A stretch of 64,000 nt of DNA. It comes from Lewinellaceae bacterium (GTDB taxonomy: Bacteria; Bacteroidota; Bacteroidia; Chitinophagales; Saprospiraceae). The translations under genes were made by a program, and so were the position numbers. Below, in pieces: positions 17,533 to 26,229 of this stretch. The first letter of the stretch is position 1, and each line of letters begins with the position of its first letter. Under the pieces are notes generated by a model. It had not been told where the DNA came from and searched no databases. It saw only the letters and a list, made by a program, of their open reading frames with translations. The stretch covers positions 3,104,501-3,168,500 of the forward strand of contig JACJYR010000001.1 of NCBI GenBank assembly GCA_020636005.1, written 5' to 3'.

Positions 17533-18207
17533 TCACATCCTCAAATCCTCAAAATGGCAGGAAGGGCATTCGCTCTTGGAAAATGTAAAGGTAGAGGCAT
17601 TGACCTGTTTGTTGGGTGTGAGTTTGTCCACTGTCAAGGTATATCGTGAGCCATCTTTGCCAAATGACTTGATGCTCAAAATGTCGGAGGTCTTTTTGTC
17701 GAGGGTAACCCTGATTTTGGAATATTCCGCATCCCGGAGGGTCGGTTTGAACTCAATCTGTTGGACGAGCTTGCCATTTTCTGAAAACTCGTTGGTCAGC
17801 GCATAGATGTAGTCATTCCACTCATAAGCCTTCAGCAAGTCTTTGGGGCTGGAAATGCTGCCCGCTTCAGGCTCATCATCTACATCGTTAATCTGGACTT
17901 CATTATTTTTCTGGAGATAAAGCCACACGGATTTGCCATCGGAGACCATGGTGCGGTCGCCCAGGTTCAACCTGTATTGATTACCTTGCTGAACAAGTTT
18001 GCCTTTTTGTTTCATGACGGGTTGCGTGGGCACCTCAATATCCAGTGAAAATTCGGCTTCGAGGGTTTTGAAGGCCTCGTACTTTTTCCGCATCTTTTCA
18101 AGCGCCTCCTTTGCTTTTGGGTCGGAGTCTTCTTTTTTGGTAAAATCCTGTGCTGAAAGTTGAAATGTCAAAGCAGACAGTATGGCAAGAAAAAACAGTT
18201 TTTGCAT
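17533..18207 (-). CDS. LolA-like outer-membrane lipoprotein carrier
   Basis: 224 aa with a cleavable signal peptide (MQKLFFLAILSALTFQLSAQ). The mature part has the LolA fold pattern: an N-terminal helix (EALEKMRKKYEAFKTLEAEF), then strands ending KLVQQGNQYRLNLGDRTMVS and DGKSVWLYLQKNNEVQI, and a C-terminal TYTVDK-like segment (RYTLTVDKLTPN). LolA ferries lipoproteins across the periplasm to the outer membrane. The E. coli protein is slightly shorter (about 200 aa). The gene is monocistronic. Confidence 0.85.
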   Translation of the reverse strand: MQKLFFLAILSALTFQLSAQDFTKKEDSDPKAKEALEKMRKKYEAFKTLEAEFSLDIEVPTQPVMKQKGKLVQQGNQYRLNLGDRTMVSDGKSVWLYLQKNNEVQINDVDDEPEAGSISSPKDLLKAYEWNDYIYALTNEFSENGKLVQQIEFKPTLRDAEYSKIRVTLDKKTSDILSIKSFGKDGSRYTLTVDKLTPNKQVNASTFTFSKSECPSCHFEDLRM

Positions 18208-18302
18208 GGTCTTCTTTTTTGTTGATGCTATAACGTTTACGACGCAAAGGTTATTGATAAATCACAATCCAGGGCGGTTAAAGAAGTTTTAAAATAAAAA
18301 AA

Positions 18303-18325
18303 CCGGAGTCGCTAAATAACTCCGG
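18303..18325 (-). terminator. Hairpin with U-tract on the minus strand
   Basis: CCGGAGT (18303-18309) pairs with ACTCCGG (18319-18325). On the minus strand it is followed by TTTTTTTATTTT, a classical intrinsic terminator. It would stop leftward transcripts from the FadD-like gene before they reach the lolA-like gene. Confidence 0.7.
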
Positions 18326-18483
18326 CTTCATGCGTAATAACTACTTATCTAAACAAAACTATTCCCGTGTTGAGGGTGCAGCTTTTTTATGAGCAAGGGG
18401 TGAGAGGTGAGCACTGGCGGTTGCCATCTTGCCTGCCGTTGAAACATCCCACAGCGCTGGGGCTGCACAGTTTTTTACCCTTC

Positions 18484-18532
18484 TTTGGCCAAAGGCCAAA
18501 GGCAAACAGCCAACATAGAAGGCCAAAAGGTA
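18484..18532 (+). repeat. Degenerate heptamer repeat (AAAGGCC-type), 7 copies
   Basis: Seven consecutive 7-mers (TTTGGCC, AAAGGCC, AAAGGCA, AACAGCC, AACATAG, AAGGCCA, AAAGGTA) keep exact 7-nt register. The sequence is related to the tract at 28176-28231. Confidence 0.75.
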
Positions 18533-18745
18533 AATCCGCTAAAATCTTTGTGAGAACTTACAATGAGGAGTTTTTCATACTGTACCAGGTGAGGTATTGA
18601 ACCCAAGTACGCTGCAAAAGACAGGAGGGCAAGCGAAAGGGTTGCCTTAACTTCGACCAATAGTCCTGTTTTTTGGAGCAGAAATGTCAGTCGTATTGCA
18701 AAGGCAGGGTCTGGGGTTTGAAGAAGGTGGCCTGACCAACGGTTT

Positions 18746-20413
18746 TCAGGCGTGCTCTTCCCTCAGTTTGCGGCGTAAAATCTTGCCCACGTTCGTCTTG
18801 GGCAGTTCTTTACGGAATTCCACCGCTTTCGGGATCTTGTAACCGGTCAGGTTTTCACGGCAGTGGGCGATGACTTCTTTCTCCGTGAGCGAATTGTCCT
18901 TTTTCACCACAAATACCTTGACGACTTCTCCCGATTTTTCGTCGGGCACCCCAATGGCGGCGCATTCCAGCACCTTTGGATGGGTAATCACCACATCCTC
19001 GATTTCATTTGGATAAACATTGAAACCGGAAACCAGGATCATGTCCTTTTTCCTGTCCACGATTTGAAAATAGCCGTCTTCGTGCATCATGCCGATGTCG
19101 CCCGTACAGAGCCAGCCATCCTTGATGGTTTCAGCAGTGGCTTCTGGACGGTTGTAATAGCCTTTCATCACCTGTGGGCCTTTGATTTGTATCTCACCGG
19201 TTTCGCCTTGCGGCAATGGGTGGCCGCTCTCATCCACGATGCGCATTTCCGTGGAAGGAACGGGCAGGCCGATAGTCCCCAATTGGCCAGATCCATCCAG
19301 CGGATTGACGCTGGCCACAGGCGAAGACTCCGTCATGCCGAAGCCTTCCACAAGGGGCTTGCCCGTCACTTTCTGCCATTTTTCGGCCACGGCTTTTTGC
19401 ACTGCCATGCCGCCCCCGAGGGCAAATTTCAAGGTACTGAAATCCAGTCCTGCGAACTCGGGCTGGTTCAACAGGGCGTTGAAAAGGGTGTTGACCCCTG
19501 TCATGCAGGTTATTTTGTAGTTTTTGAACTCCTTCATCACCGAGGGGAGATCCCGGGCATTGACCACCAGCACGGTAAGTGCCCCCAGGCTAAAAAGCGC
19601 CAGGCAATTGACCGAAAAGGCGAAAATGTGGTAAAGTGGTAACGGTGAAAGGCCGATTTCATCCCCAACATTGAAAGCGGTGGTGCCCCAGGCCCGTATC
19701 TGCATCATATTGGCCACCAGGTTCTGGTTGGTGAGCATGGCACCCTTGGCCACGCCGGTAGTGCCGCCCGTGTATTGCAGGCACACCACATCGTCCGGAC
19801 ATGCCTCAAAGGGCTTGATGGTGAATTTTTTACCCTGGCTCAGGGCGTCCTTAAACTTGACGGTGTTCGGCAGATCGTACTTTGGCACCATCCGTTTGAT
19901 GGTGCGCACGGCAAAGTTCACGAACATGCTTTTCGGGAAACCGAGCATCTCGCCGATACTGGTGATGATGATGGTCTTTATCTGCGTATCGGGCAATATT
20001 TGCTGGAGGTTGTGGGCAAAATTCTCGCAGATGACCACTGCCTTTACCCCGGCGTCGGTAAACTGGTGCCGCATTTCACGAGGGGTGTAGAGCGGGTTGG
20101 TGTTCACAATGACCAGCCCGGCCCGCAGGGATCCGAAAAGTGCGATGGGGTATTGCAGCAGATTCGGCATCATCAGGCCGATTTTATCGCCCGGTTCCAG
20201 GCCACGGGAGTGCAGGTAGGCTGCAAATTGGGTAGAATACCTGTCCACTTCCTCGAAGCTCATCTCTTTGCCCATGCACGAGAAGGCCGGTTTTTTTCCG
20301 AATTTTTTGCAGGTTTCCTCTATCAGGGCCAACAGGCTTGGATAGGCGGTTTCATCAATATTGGCCGGGATGCCTTTTGGATAGTTTTTCAACCAGGGAC
20401 GCTGATCGGTCAT
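18746..20413 (-). CDS. Long-chain-fatty-acid-CoA ligase (FadD-like)
   Basis: 555 aa, an AMP-forming acyl-CoA synthetase. Motifs include the P-loop YTGGTTGVAKGAMLT, GFGMTESSP (A4-A5 region), GDIGMMHEDGYFQIVDRKKD with the hinge, and near the end the catalytic lysine in LPKTNVGKILRRKL. It activates fatty acids to acyl-CoA for beta-oxidation or lipid synthesis. The acyl-CoA dehydrogenase-like gene 4.7 kb away is not in the same operon. Start and length fit the family, and the N-terminus has no export signal, so it is cytosolic. Confidence 0.92.
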   Translation of the reverse strand: MTDQRPWLKNYPKGIPANIDETAYPSLLALIEETCKKFGKKPAFSCMGKEMSFEEVDRYSTQFAAYLHSRGLEPGDKIGLMMPNLLQYPIALFGSLRAGLVIVNTNPLYTPREMRHQFTDAGVKAVVICENFAHNLQQILPDTQIKTIIITSIGEMLGFPKSMFVNFAVRTIKRMVPKYDLPNTVKFKDALSQGKKFTIKPFEACPDDVVCLQYTGGTTGVAKGAMLTNQNLVANMMQIRAWGTTAFNVGDEIGLSPLPLYHIFAFSVNCLALFSLGALTVLVVNARDLPSVMKEFKNYKITCMTGVNTLFNALLNQPEFAGLDFSTLKFALGGGMAVQKAVAEKWQKVTGKPLVEGFGMTESSPVASVNPLDGSGQLGTIGLPVPSTEMRIVDESGHPLPQGETGEIQIKGPQVMKGYYNRPEATAETIKDGWLCTGDIGMMHEDGYFQIVDRKKDMILVSGFNVYPNEIEDVVITHPKVLECAAIGVPDEKSGEVVKVFVVKKDNSLTEKEVIAHCRENLTGYKIPKAVEFRKELPKTNVGKILRRKLREEHA

Positions 20414-20560
20414 AGTATTACCAGTTTTGGTTTGTCAATTTGTAAAAGGTGATGGGCTAAAAGTACGACAAAATGAAAGATGAACAATGAATGATGAAAG
20501 ATGAACTTTCAAGTAGCTCGTTTTCAGCCGCTGGCGGGCATAAGTTGTACGCTCCAATAG

Positions 20561-21703
20561 TTAAATTTTCCGGAGAATCTCACCTGCCCTGGCCAGCGTT
20601 TCCTCCGTTTTGGCAAAACACAATCGGATGACCTTCTCGTCCTTGTTGCTGGAATAAAAAGAAGAAACCGGGATGGCTGCCACGCCGTGTTCTGTCGTCA
20701 TTCGTTTCACAAATTCCGTATCTTTTTCATCGCTGATGTTCGAATAATCGAACAACTGGAAATAGGTGCCCTCGCTGGCAATTGGTACAAAGCGGGAACC
20801 CTGCATCGCCGATAGCAGGTAATCCCGTTTTTTTTCAAAAAACGCATCCAGTTCCAGGTAGCGCTGCGGGGATTGCAGGTACTCGGCCACCGCGTGTTGC
20901 ATGGGCGTGTTAACGGAGAAAACGTTGAATTGGTGGACTTTTCTGAATTCCCTGGTCAAATCGGGCGGGGCGACAACGCAGCCTAGCTTCCAGCCGGTAG
21001 TGTGCAATGTTTTACCAAAAGAAAATACCGCCAGCCCTCTTTCGTAAATCTTGGGTTTTAGCAGCAGGCTTTTGTGCTTTTTGCCATCGAAAACAATATG
21101 CTCATAAGCCTCGTCGCACAGCACGAGGATGTCCCGGTCTTCTGCCAGCCGCTGCAATTCCGCCCAATCCAATTCGCTCAAGATTTTCCCGGTCGGGTTG
21201 TGTGGCGTATTGACGATGATCATGCGGGTTTTCCAGGTGACCAGCCGCTCCAGCATGCGCCAGTCCACCCTGTAACCCGGTGCGGACATTTCGTAAGTCA
21301 CCGGAATCCCGCCGTTCACTTCCACCGCCGGGCGGTAGCTGTCGTAGGCTGGCTCTATGAGGATGACTTCGTCGTCGGGGCGGATGAAGGCGGAGATGGT
21401 GCAGTAGAGCGCCTGTGTTGCCCCGGCGGTGATGGTGATTTCGGTTTCGGGGTCAACGGCCATGCCATAAAGGCTTTGTATTTTTTCGGCTATTATTTCC
21501 CTGAGTGCCGGTACGCCGGGCATGGGCGCATACTGGTTGTAGCCTTGCCGCATGTATTTTTCTACCAAACTTTTTAGCTCGTCCGAACAATCAAAATTGG
21601 GGAAACCCTGCGAGAGGTTGATGGCGTGGTGCTGGTTGGCGAGCGCTGACATCACGGTGAAAATGGTCGTGCCGGCGTTGGGCAGCTTGGAACTGATAAG
21701 CAT
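20561..21703 (-). CDS. Methionine aminotransferase (class I/II, PLP-dependent)
   Basis: 380 aa from the start MLISSKLPN at 21703; the frame is open to 21820, but that stretch overlaps the upstream gene and has no homologue-like sequence. Class I aminotransferase features are INLSQGFPNFD, the ITAGATQALYC substrate loop, VNTPHNPTGK, the DEAYEHIVFDG region and the PLP-lysine in SFGKTLHTTGWKLG. The pattern with NLSQGFPNF and YNQYAPMPG is that of the YbdL/kynurenine-methionine aminotransferase group, which uses methionine as amino donor. It lies just downstream of a phosphoesterase gene on the same strand. Confidence 0.88.
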   Translation of the reverse strand: MLISSKLPNAGTTIFTVMSALANQHHAINLSQGFPNFDCSDELKSLVEKYMRQGYNQYAPMPGVPALREIIAEKIQSLYGMAVDPETEITITAGATQALYCTISAFIRPDDEVILIEPAYDSYRPAVEVNGGIPVTYEMSAPGYRVDWRMLERLVTWKTRMIIVNTPHNPTGKILSELDWAELQRLAEDRDILVLCDEAYEHIVFDGKKHKSLLLKPKIYERGLAVFSFGKTLHTTGWKLGCVVAPPDLTREFRKVHQFNVFSVNTPMQHAVAEYLQSPQRYLELDAFFEKKRDYLLSAMQGSRFVPIASEGTYFQLFDYSNISDEKDTEFVKRMTTEHGVAAIPVSSFYSSNKDEKVIRLCFAKTEETLARAGEILRKI

Positions 21704-21770
21704 TTGATGGTTGGTTGTTTTCGTTGTTGGATATGGGCTGGGCAGCCCTGTTTTGTCCTTTTTACTTTTC

Positions 21771-22517
21771 TCAAAACCTGTTTCCCGGGAGGTAGATGAC
21801 CGTACTTTCCACCGTGCCATTTTCCCGGATGACGATTTCCCGCAGGGCTACCTGGTAGTGGTCCACCTTGAAGTTTTCCTGGTGCCAATCCATTTGAAAA
21901 TAAGTGGAAGGGGTAATATGCACCGTGAGGTTCCCCGAACACACGACCTTTTCGACATGGTAATGCCCGCAAAAGATGGAAATATGGTGCGGGAAACCAT
22001 TGAACAGCCGCTGCACTTCCTCCATATTCTGTAGAGGGTAATTGATGTCCATGTGGGGCACACCGCCAATGAGCGGTGGGTGGTGCATGAAGATGACCAC
22101 ATCGTTGGACAGATGATCGAGTTCATGGGAAAGCCACTCCAACTGGCCTTCCGAAACGATGCCTTTCGATGTTTCCAGAAACAGGATGACGTGTTTTCCA
22201 AAAGCCCGCTTAAAGTAAAGCTCGTCACCGACGAGCATGTGCTCCATGTCAAAGGTTTTCGCCAGCAGGCCAGGCTCGTCGTGGTTGCCGGAAATCACGG
22301 TATAGGGGATCTTCAGGAAATCCAGGCGGGCTTTTATCCACTGGTAGATATGCTGGTCGCCGGTGTCGTAGCATAGGTCGCCGGACAAGACTAGGAGGTC
22401 GGGCAAGAGTTCTTTGGCCGCTTTCAGCACGTCCAGGAAATTTTGCCGGACATCCACCCCAAAGGTTTCCGTCCCTTCGTTTGCTATATGGAGGTCGGTA
22501 ATTTGAACAATTTTCAT
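21771..22517 (-). CDS. Calcineurin-like metallophosphoesterase
   Basis: 248 aa from the start MKIVQITDLH at 22517. The metal-binding motifs of the family are in order: DLH (residues 8-10), GDLCYD (about 48), GNHD (about 81), HHPPLIGG (about 160) and GHYH (about 202). The layout resembles CpdA-type 3',5'-cyclic nucleotide phosphodiesterases, but the substrate cannot be told from sequence. No signal peptide is present. It is followed after 67 bp by the aminotransferase gene on the same strand and may be co-transcribed with it. Confidence 0.87.
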   Translation of the reverse strand: MKIVQITDLHIANEGTETFGVDVRQNFLDVLKAAKELLPDLLVLSGDLCYDTGDQHIYQWIKARLDFLKIPYTVISGNHDEPGLLAKTFDMEHMLVGDELYFKRAFGKHVILFLETSKGIVSEGQLEWLSHELDHLSNDVVIFMHHPPLIGGVPHMDINYPLQNMEEVQRLFNGFPHHISIFCGHYHVEKVVCSGNLTVHITPSTYFQMDWHQENFKVDHYQVALREIVIRENGTVESTVIYLPGNRF

Positions 22518-22744
22518 GAGGAACAAATCATCTGATGCACATGGACAAGGGGTGTAAAACAACTAAAATTCCCGCAAGCTCAGGCCGCTAAGGGCAACAG
22601 GTTTTTGGAAAAAAACTGCAATGCCCGCAAATATGTACATTCGCCGGGAAGATTTGGTCGCTTTAACGGGCAAAACATGCGCTGGTTTGCTTAAAAAGCA
22701 TTTATTCTGCTAAATGAACTTTTTTTGGTGGGCGGTTGGGCCGC

Positions 22745-22765
22745 CCGCCGTCAACCGTCCGCCGC
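22745..22765 (+). repeat. Heptamer repeat (CCGCCGT/CAACCGT), 3 copies
   Basis: Three 7-mers (CCGCCGT, CAACCGT, CCGCCGC) in register end 3 bp before the start codon at 22769, so the ribosome-binding region of that gene is made of repeat sequence. The tract is related to 49059-49086 on the other strand. Confidence 0.6.
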
Positions 22766-22768
22766 TAC

Positions 22769-23461
22769 ATGAACCTGCAAAAACTAACCGACGCCGTCCA
22801 TCGGTACAAACAATACCTGATCTCCCATCCGCAGCACGATCCTTACTGGAAATGGGAGTCGTTGAAAATTTTCCAGGAAACCTGGGATATTGAAGCCCTG
22901 GACTTCCGCACTATGTACGAGCGCAGCCTGGAAAATTCCATTACCCGCCGCCTTTGGAACAGGGAAAATTACGCTCCCAAGGCCACGATGTTGAAGTTCA
23001 TTGGCCTGAACAGGGAGTACGTCCGCCAGGTTTTCCAGGATCTGTTCGACGAGAACAAGGAGGTGGAAGGCAGGATGGACCGCTTCATTTTTTATTGCGA
23101 CGAACTCCTGCGTGAATACAAAGAAACCTACCCCCGCTCTATCGAGAACAGCCATTACCACGACGACAACTACCAGATGATTTCCATTTACCTGGCCTTC
23201 CGTTTTCCTGATCTATATTGTATTTATGATTTTGAAAACTTCAAAAGGTTGATGGAAATGCTGGGCAGCCGGGACGTGCCAAAGGTGAACGACGCAGGGC
23301 GTTTTTTTAAGGTCATGCGCACGGTGTACAATTTCATCAAAAAAGAAGAGGGGATATTGGAAATACACGAAAAGCGGCTCAATCCGGCGAAGCATTTCAT
23401 GGGGGAAACGATGCTGGTGGCGGAGGATTTTTACCTTCATACGACAGGGAAGCATCATTAA
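22769..23461 (+). CDS. Stand-alone protein resembling the N-terminal region of McrB-type AAA proteins
   Basis: 230 aa from ATG at 22769; an upstream TTG at 22736 would start inside repeat DNA and is less likely. The sequence WKWESLKIFQETWDIEALDF followed by a block of helices with FQDLFDENKEVEGRM and YLAFRFPDLYCIYDF resembles the region that precedes the AAA motor in many McrB/MoxR-like ATPases of Bacteroidota, some of which are restriction components. Here no ATPase domain follows; the gene ends after a further helical part and the next gene is unrelated. Function is unknown. A sensor or adaptor role is only an inference. The protein has no signal peptide. Confidence 0.7.
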   Translation: MNLQKLTDAVHRYKQYLISHPQHDPYWKWESLKIFQETWDIEALDFRTMYERSLENSITRRLWNRENYAPKATMLKFIGLNREYVRQVFQDLFDENKEVEGRMDRFIFYCDELLREYKETYPRSIENSHYHDDNYQMISIYLAFRFPDLYCIYDFENFKRLMEMLGSRDVPKVNDAGRFFKVMRTVYNFIKKEEGILEIHEKRLNPAKHFMGETMLVAEDFYLHTTGKHH

Positions 23462-23778
23462 TCCGGGCAATATCCCAACTGCGCCTGGTGACGGCCCCCG
23501 TTGAAAATAAAATCTATCTTGGCGGCACCATTATCTTTTACATTTAAGGTAAACCATTATCGCCCAATCCACTTTAAATAATAGTTTGAAATGGTTCGAC
23601 ATCGTTTGAAAATGGTTTGACCTTGTTGTCAACTGTTGAAAATGGCTGAATCCCAACAATTTGCCGACGTGAATCCTCGATTTCAAACAGCACCAATGGT
23701 GTCAAATAATTTAGCCCGCCTACCTAATAAAAAACAAAAGGAAAAACTAGTCGCCAACTCGCACGTTGTAAATGCACT
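23462..23778. other. Intergenic region upstream of the tocopherol-like cluster
   Basis: No gene is present. A degenerate tandem of GTTTGAAAATG-type words runs from 23585 to about 23645, similar to sequence at 51744-51837. The promoter of the cluster should lie here, but I cannot point to a clean TAnnTTTG box. Confidence 0.5.
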
Positions 23779-24963
23779 ATGCACAAAACTCACATTCCTG
23801 TTTTCGATATTGTGGTAATCGGCTCAGGCCCAGCGGGCGCTACGACAGCCCGCATCGCTGCCCAAAAGGGCCTTAAGGTACTGTTGGTGGACAAGCGCCA
23901 GGAACTCGGTGCCCCCATTCAATGCTCCGGTGCGGTGAGCCGGCATGCCCTGGAAGAACTCGGCATCACGCCGAGCGAAGAGTTTATCCACGAAGACATC
24001 TACGGTTTCAGCATCTACAACCAACAAGGCGACAAAACAGAAATTGATTATCAGCGCATCAAGCCGGACGAATATGGCAAAGGCGAGGGTAAAAAACCGC
24101 TGGGCTATGTGGTGGACCGCCGCCGCTTCGACCGCTACCTGATGGCGCAGGCTGAAAGGGCTGGTACGGAGGTTTGGCTGAAAACAGAAGGGCTGGGCTA
24201 CCAGCCATTGGAGGATGGTACGTGCGAAGTACACCTGCGCCGTTTCAACCAGGAAATTACGGTAAAGTCGAAAGTGCTCGTCGGCGCAGATGGCCTGCAA
24301 TCACAGGTGGGAAAATGGGCGGGCCTGCGTACCCACATCAAGCTCAGCGAGTTGGCCAGTTGCCTCCAGTTTATTGTGGATAAAGTAGAAACGGACGGTC
24401 TGCTCGAAATCGTGACTGGTCACCAATGGGCACCCGGCGGCTATGCCTGGGTTTTCCCCAAAGGGCATGGTTATGCGGAAATCGGCCTCGGCGTCATACG
24501 CACCATGACTGACCAAAATGCGCAGTGGTATTTGGATCAGTTTATCCAGAAATCCTTTTTCAAAGAACGCTTCAAAGATTGCCGCATCCTCGAAATTCAG
24601 GGCGGCGGCGTCCCGCTGGCGCACCCGCTGAAAAAACAATATGCCGATAACCTCATACTCGTCGGCGATGCGGCCCGGCATGTCAATCCTATCACGGGCG
24701 GTGGTATCCACACAGCCTTGAGCGGCGGGCGCATTGCAGGCACTTTCCTTTCTTCTTTTTTGAAAAACGGGAAAAAGCCAACGGCGAAGAACCTAAAAGG
24801 CTACCAGGATCAGTGGCTGGAAGAATTGGGCAACAAAATGTGGAAACTCTACGACGAAAAGACCAATATCTTCCGTACGAAGGACATCGCCCGGCAGGAC
24901 GAACAGTTGTATAATACCATGTCGAGCTACTTTAGCCCTGATTCGGAATACAAGAAGATTTAA
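23779..24963 (+). CDS. Geranylgeranyl reductase family flavoprotein
   Basis: 394 aa. The N-terminal FAD motif GSGPAGATTARIAAQKG is at about residue 13, followed by APIQCSGAVS with the family cysteine. Mid-protein GYAWVFPKGHGYAEIGLG and the second FAD motif GDAARHVNPITGGGI complete the geranylgeranyl reductase signature. Members reduce the isoprenoid chain of geranylgeranyl diphosphate or of prenylated products (ChlP in chlorophyll/tocopherol synthesis, archaeal lipid reductases). It is the first gene of a five-gene set with a ferredoxin 3 bp downstream, a likely electron donor. In context I infer that it saturates the side chain of a tocopherol- or quinol-like compound. Confidence 0.87.
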   Translation: MHKTHIPVFDIVVIGSGPAGATTARIAAQKGLKVLLVDKRQELGAPIQCSGAVSRHALEELGITPSEEFIHEDIYGFSIYNQQGDKTEIDYQRIKPDEYGKGEGKKPLGYVVDRRRFDRYLMAQAERAGTEVWLKTEGLGYQPLEDGTCEVHLRRFNQEITVKSKVLVGADGLQSQVGKWAGLRTHIKLSELASCLQFIVDKVETDGLLEIVTGHQWAPGGYAWVFPKGHGYAEIGLGVIRTMTDQNAQWYLDQFIQKSFFKERFKDCRILEIQGGGVPLAHPLKKQYADNLILVGDAARHVNPITGGGIHTALSGGRIAGTFLSSFLKNGKKPTAKNLKGYQDQWLEELGNKMWKLYDEKTNIFRTKDIARQDEQLYNTMSSYFSPDSEYKKI

Positions 24964-24966
24964 TTT

Positions 24967-25224
24967 ATGCAGAAAAGAGAACCCGTCATTTTTCAAATCG
25001 GCTGGAACGCTTGTATCAATTGCGGTGCTTGCGTTGCCGTCTGCCCGCAGGGGGCAGGTTTCATCAGCGCCTTTGACACCATTGCCGTCAACCGGCCCTG
25101 CGACATTGCCTGCATGATGTGCGAAGACATTTGCCCCGTCACGACCATCAGCCACCAGCATTTATCGGAACTCAACGGCAAAAAGGAAGTCATAGAATGG
25201 CTGCAGGCACAACACACAAAATGA
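24967..25224 (+). CDS. 2[4Fe-4S] ferredoxin
   Basis: An 85-aa soluble ferredoxin with two cluster motifs, CINCGACVAVCP and CDIACMMCEDICP (the second is CxxxCxxCxxxCP). It starts 3 bp after the stop codon of the reductase gene, so translation is probably coupled. The archaeal reductase of Methanosarcina acetivorans is known to depend on a ferredoxin encoded next to it, and the same partnership is likely here. It may be the dedicated electron donor for side-chain reduction. Confidence 0.9.
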   Translation: MQKREPVIFQIGWNACINCGACVAVCPQGAGFISAFDTIAVNRPCDIACMMCEDICPVTTISHQHLSELNGKKEVIEWLQAQHTK

Positions 25225-25293
25225 GAAATACGCTTCACACAGGTTAATAACTCCATTAATCTCAAAAACCATCAAATTAACCGAGGTGCCGCC

Positions 25294-25324
25294 CCTCACC
25301 TCTCACTCCTCACCCCTCACTTCT
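25294..25324 (+). repeat. Heptamer repeat (CCTCACY), 4 copies, at the start codon of the next gene
   Basis: CCTCACC, TCTCACT, CCTCACC and CCTCACT in strict 7-nt register end with a TCT 5 bp before the ATG at 25330. Relatives occur at 32216-32229 and 32360-32387 within a coding sequence. Confidence 0.85.
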
Positions 25325-25329
25325 AAAAA

Positions 25330-26229
25330 ATGCGCTTAATACAGCATAAAAAGGAAGCTTACTGGTTTTACCGTTTCCTGTCTATTTTTTACGACGACTA
25401 TGTGAACCCGCTCTTTTGGACGGAACACATGCGGGATCAATCGCTCGAACTGGGCCAATTGAACAACCCAGATTACAAGGTCATTGACGTGGGCTCGGGA
25501 ACGGGTTTTACCACCCAGGGCATTGTAAAACAAGTGAAAAGCACCAACGTGACCTGCGTGGACCAAAGCCCCCACCAACTGGCGAAGGCAAAAGAAAAAC
25601 CTGACCTGCATGGCTGCACCTTCGTGGAGGGCGACGCCGAAAACATCCCTTTCCCCGACAATGCGTTCGACCGCTACGTGTCGGCGGGCAGCATCGAATA
25701 TTGGCCCCATCCACTAAAAGGCGTTCAGGAATCTTACCGGGTCATCAAGCCCGGCGGCGTGGCGTTGCTCATCGGCCCGCTGGAACCGGAGAACGGTTTT
25801 GCCCGCTTCATGGCCAATGCCTGGATGCTGTTCCCAAAAGACAAAGAATACAGGGAGTGGTACGAGGCCGCTGGTTTTAAAAATATCAAAGTGCGCTACA
25901 TCCGCCCGCAGTGGTATCGCCGCAAGGGCGAATACGGCATCGCCATCGCCGGTGTAAAACCGTTGACGGGGACGACTTATTCCCAGCCAACGACAACCGT
26001 AGAAGATGAAAAAGGCAGCAACCTCCAAATATTCTGGCGGGTGCTGATAGGCTCGCTGGCAGGTTTTATTTTCATCCCCATCGCCCTTTTGGGCTATTTG
26101 GGCAATGCTTTCAGAAAAAACCCCCGTATGCCAAAGCAATACCAGGAACGGCTGAACATGCACCAGGCCATCGCCATGGCCGCCATCCTGGGCTTTATAA
26201 TCTTCGTGCTTTGGCTGATATTCAAATGA
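25330..26229 (+). CDS. MPBQ/MSBQ methyltransferase, VTE3 (plant/archaeal) type
   Basis: 299 aa. A class I SAM-methyltransferase with VIDVGSGTGFTT (motif I), CVDQSPHQLAKAKEK, EGDAENIPFPDN and YVSAGSIEYWPHP, followed by WMLFPKDKEY. This set of motifs closely follows plant VTE3/APG1 (2-methyl-6-phytyl-1,4-benzoquinol methyltransferase), including the N-terminal EAYWFYRFLSIFYD. Like VTE3 it has a C-terminal hydrophobic part: two membrane helices at about residues 235-260 and 280-298. VTE3 adds the second ring methyl in plastoquinol and tocopherol synthesis. The start codon follows a heptamer repeat. I consider the family call strong and the exact substrate inferred. Confidence 0.83.
   Translation: MRLIQHKKEAYWFYRFLSIFYDDYVNPLFWTEHMRDQSLELGQLNNPDYKVIDVGSGTGFTTQGIVKQVKSTNVTCVDQSPHQLAKAKEKPDLHGCTFVEGDAENIPFPDNAFDRYVSAGSIEYWPHPLKGVQESYRVIKPGGVALLIGPLEPENGFARFMANAWMLFPKDKEYREWYEAAGFKNIKVRYIRPQWYRRKGEYGIAIAGVKPLTGTTYSQPTTTVEDEKGSNLQIFWRVLIGSLAGFIFIPIALLGYLGNAFRKNPRMPKQYQERLNMHQAIAMAAILGFIIFVLWLIFK

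Larger units (their letters stand above)
18208..18745. other. Intergenic region with a terminator and a heptamer tract
   Basis: No gene is seen. It contains a minus-strand hairpin (18303-18325) and a 7-nt-period tract (18484-18532). Confidence 0.5.

Noticed and set aside
22736..22768. Upstream TTG start for the McrB-N-like gene
   Set aside because: It would make the first eleven codons out of heptamer repeat DNA; the ATG at 22769 fits the conserved N-terminus better.
25330..26229. UbiE/MenG-type quinone methyltransferase
   Set aside because: Motifs DQSPHQLAKAK and GSIEYWPHP with a C-terminal membrane anchor match VTE3; MenG/UbiE lack the anchor and these motifs.
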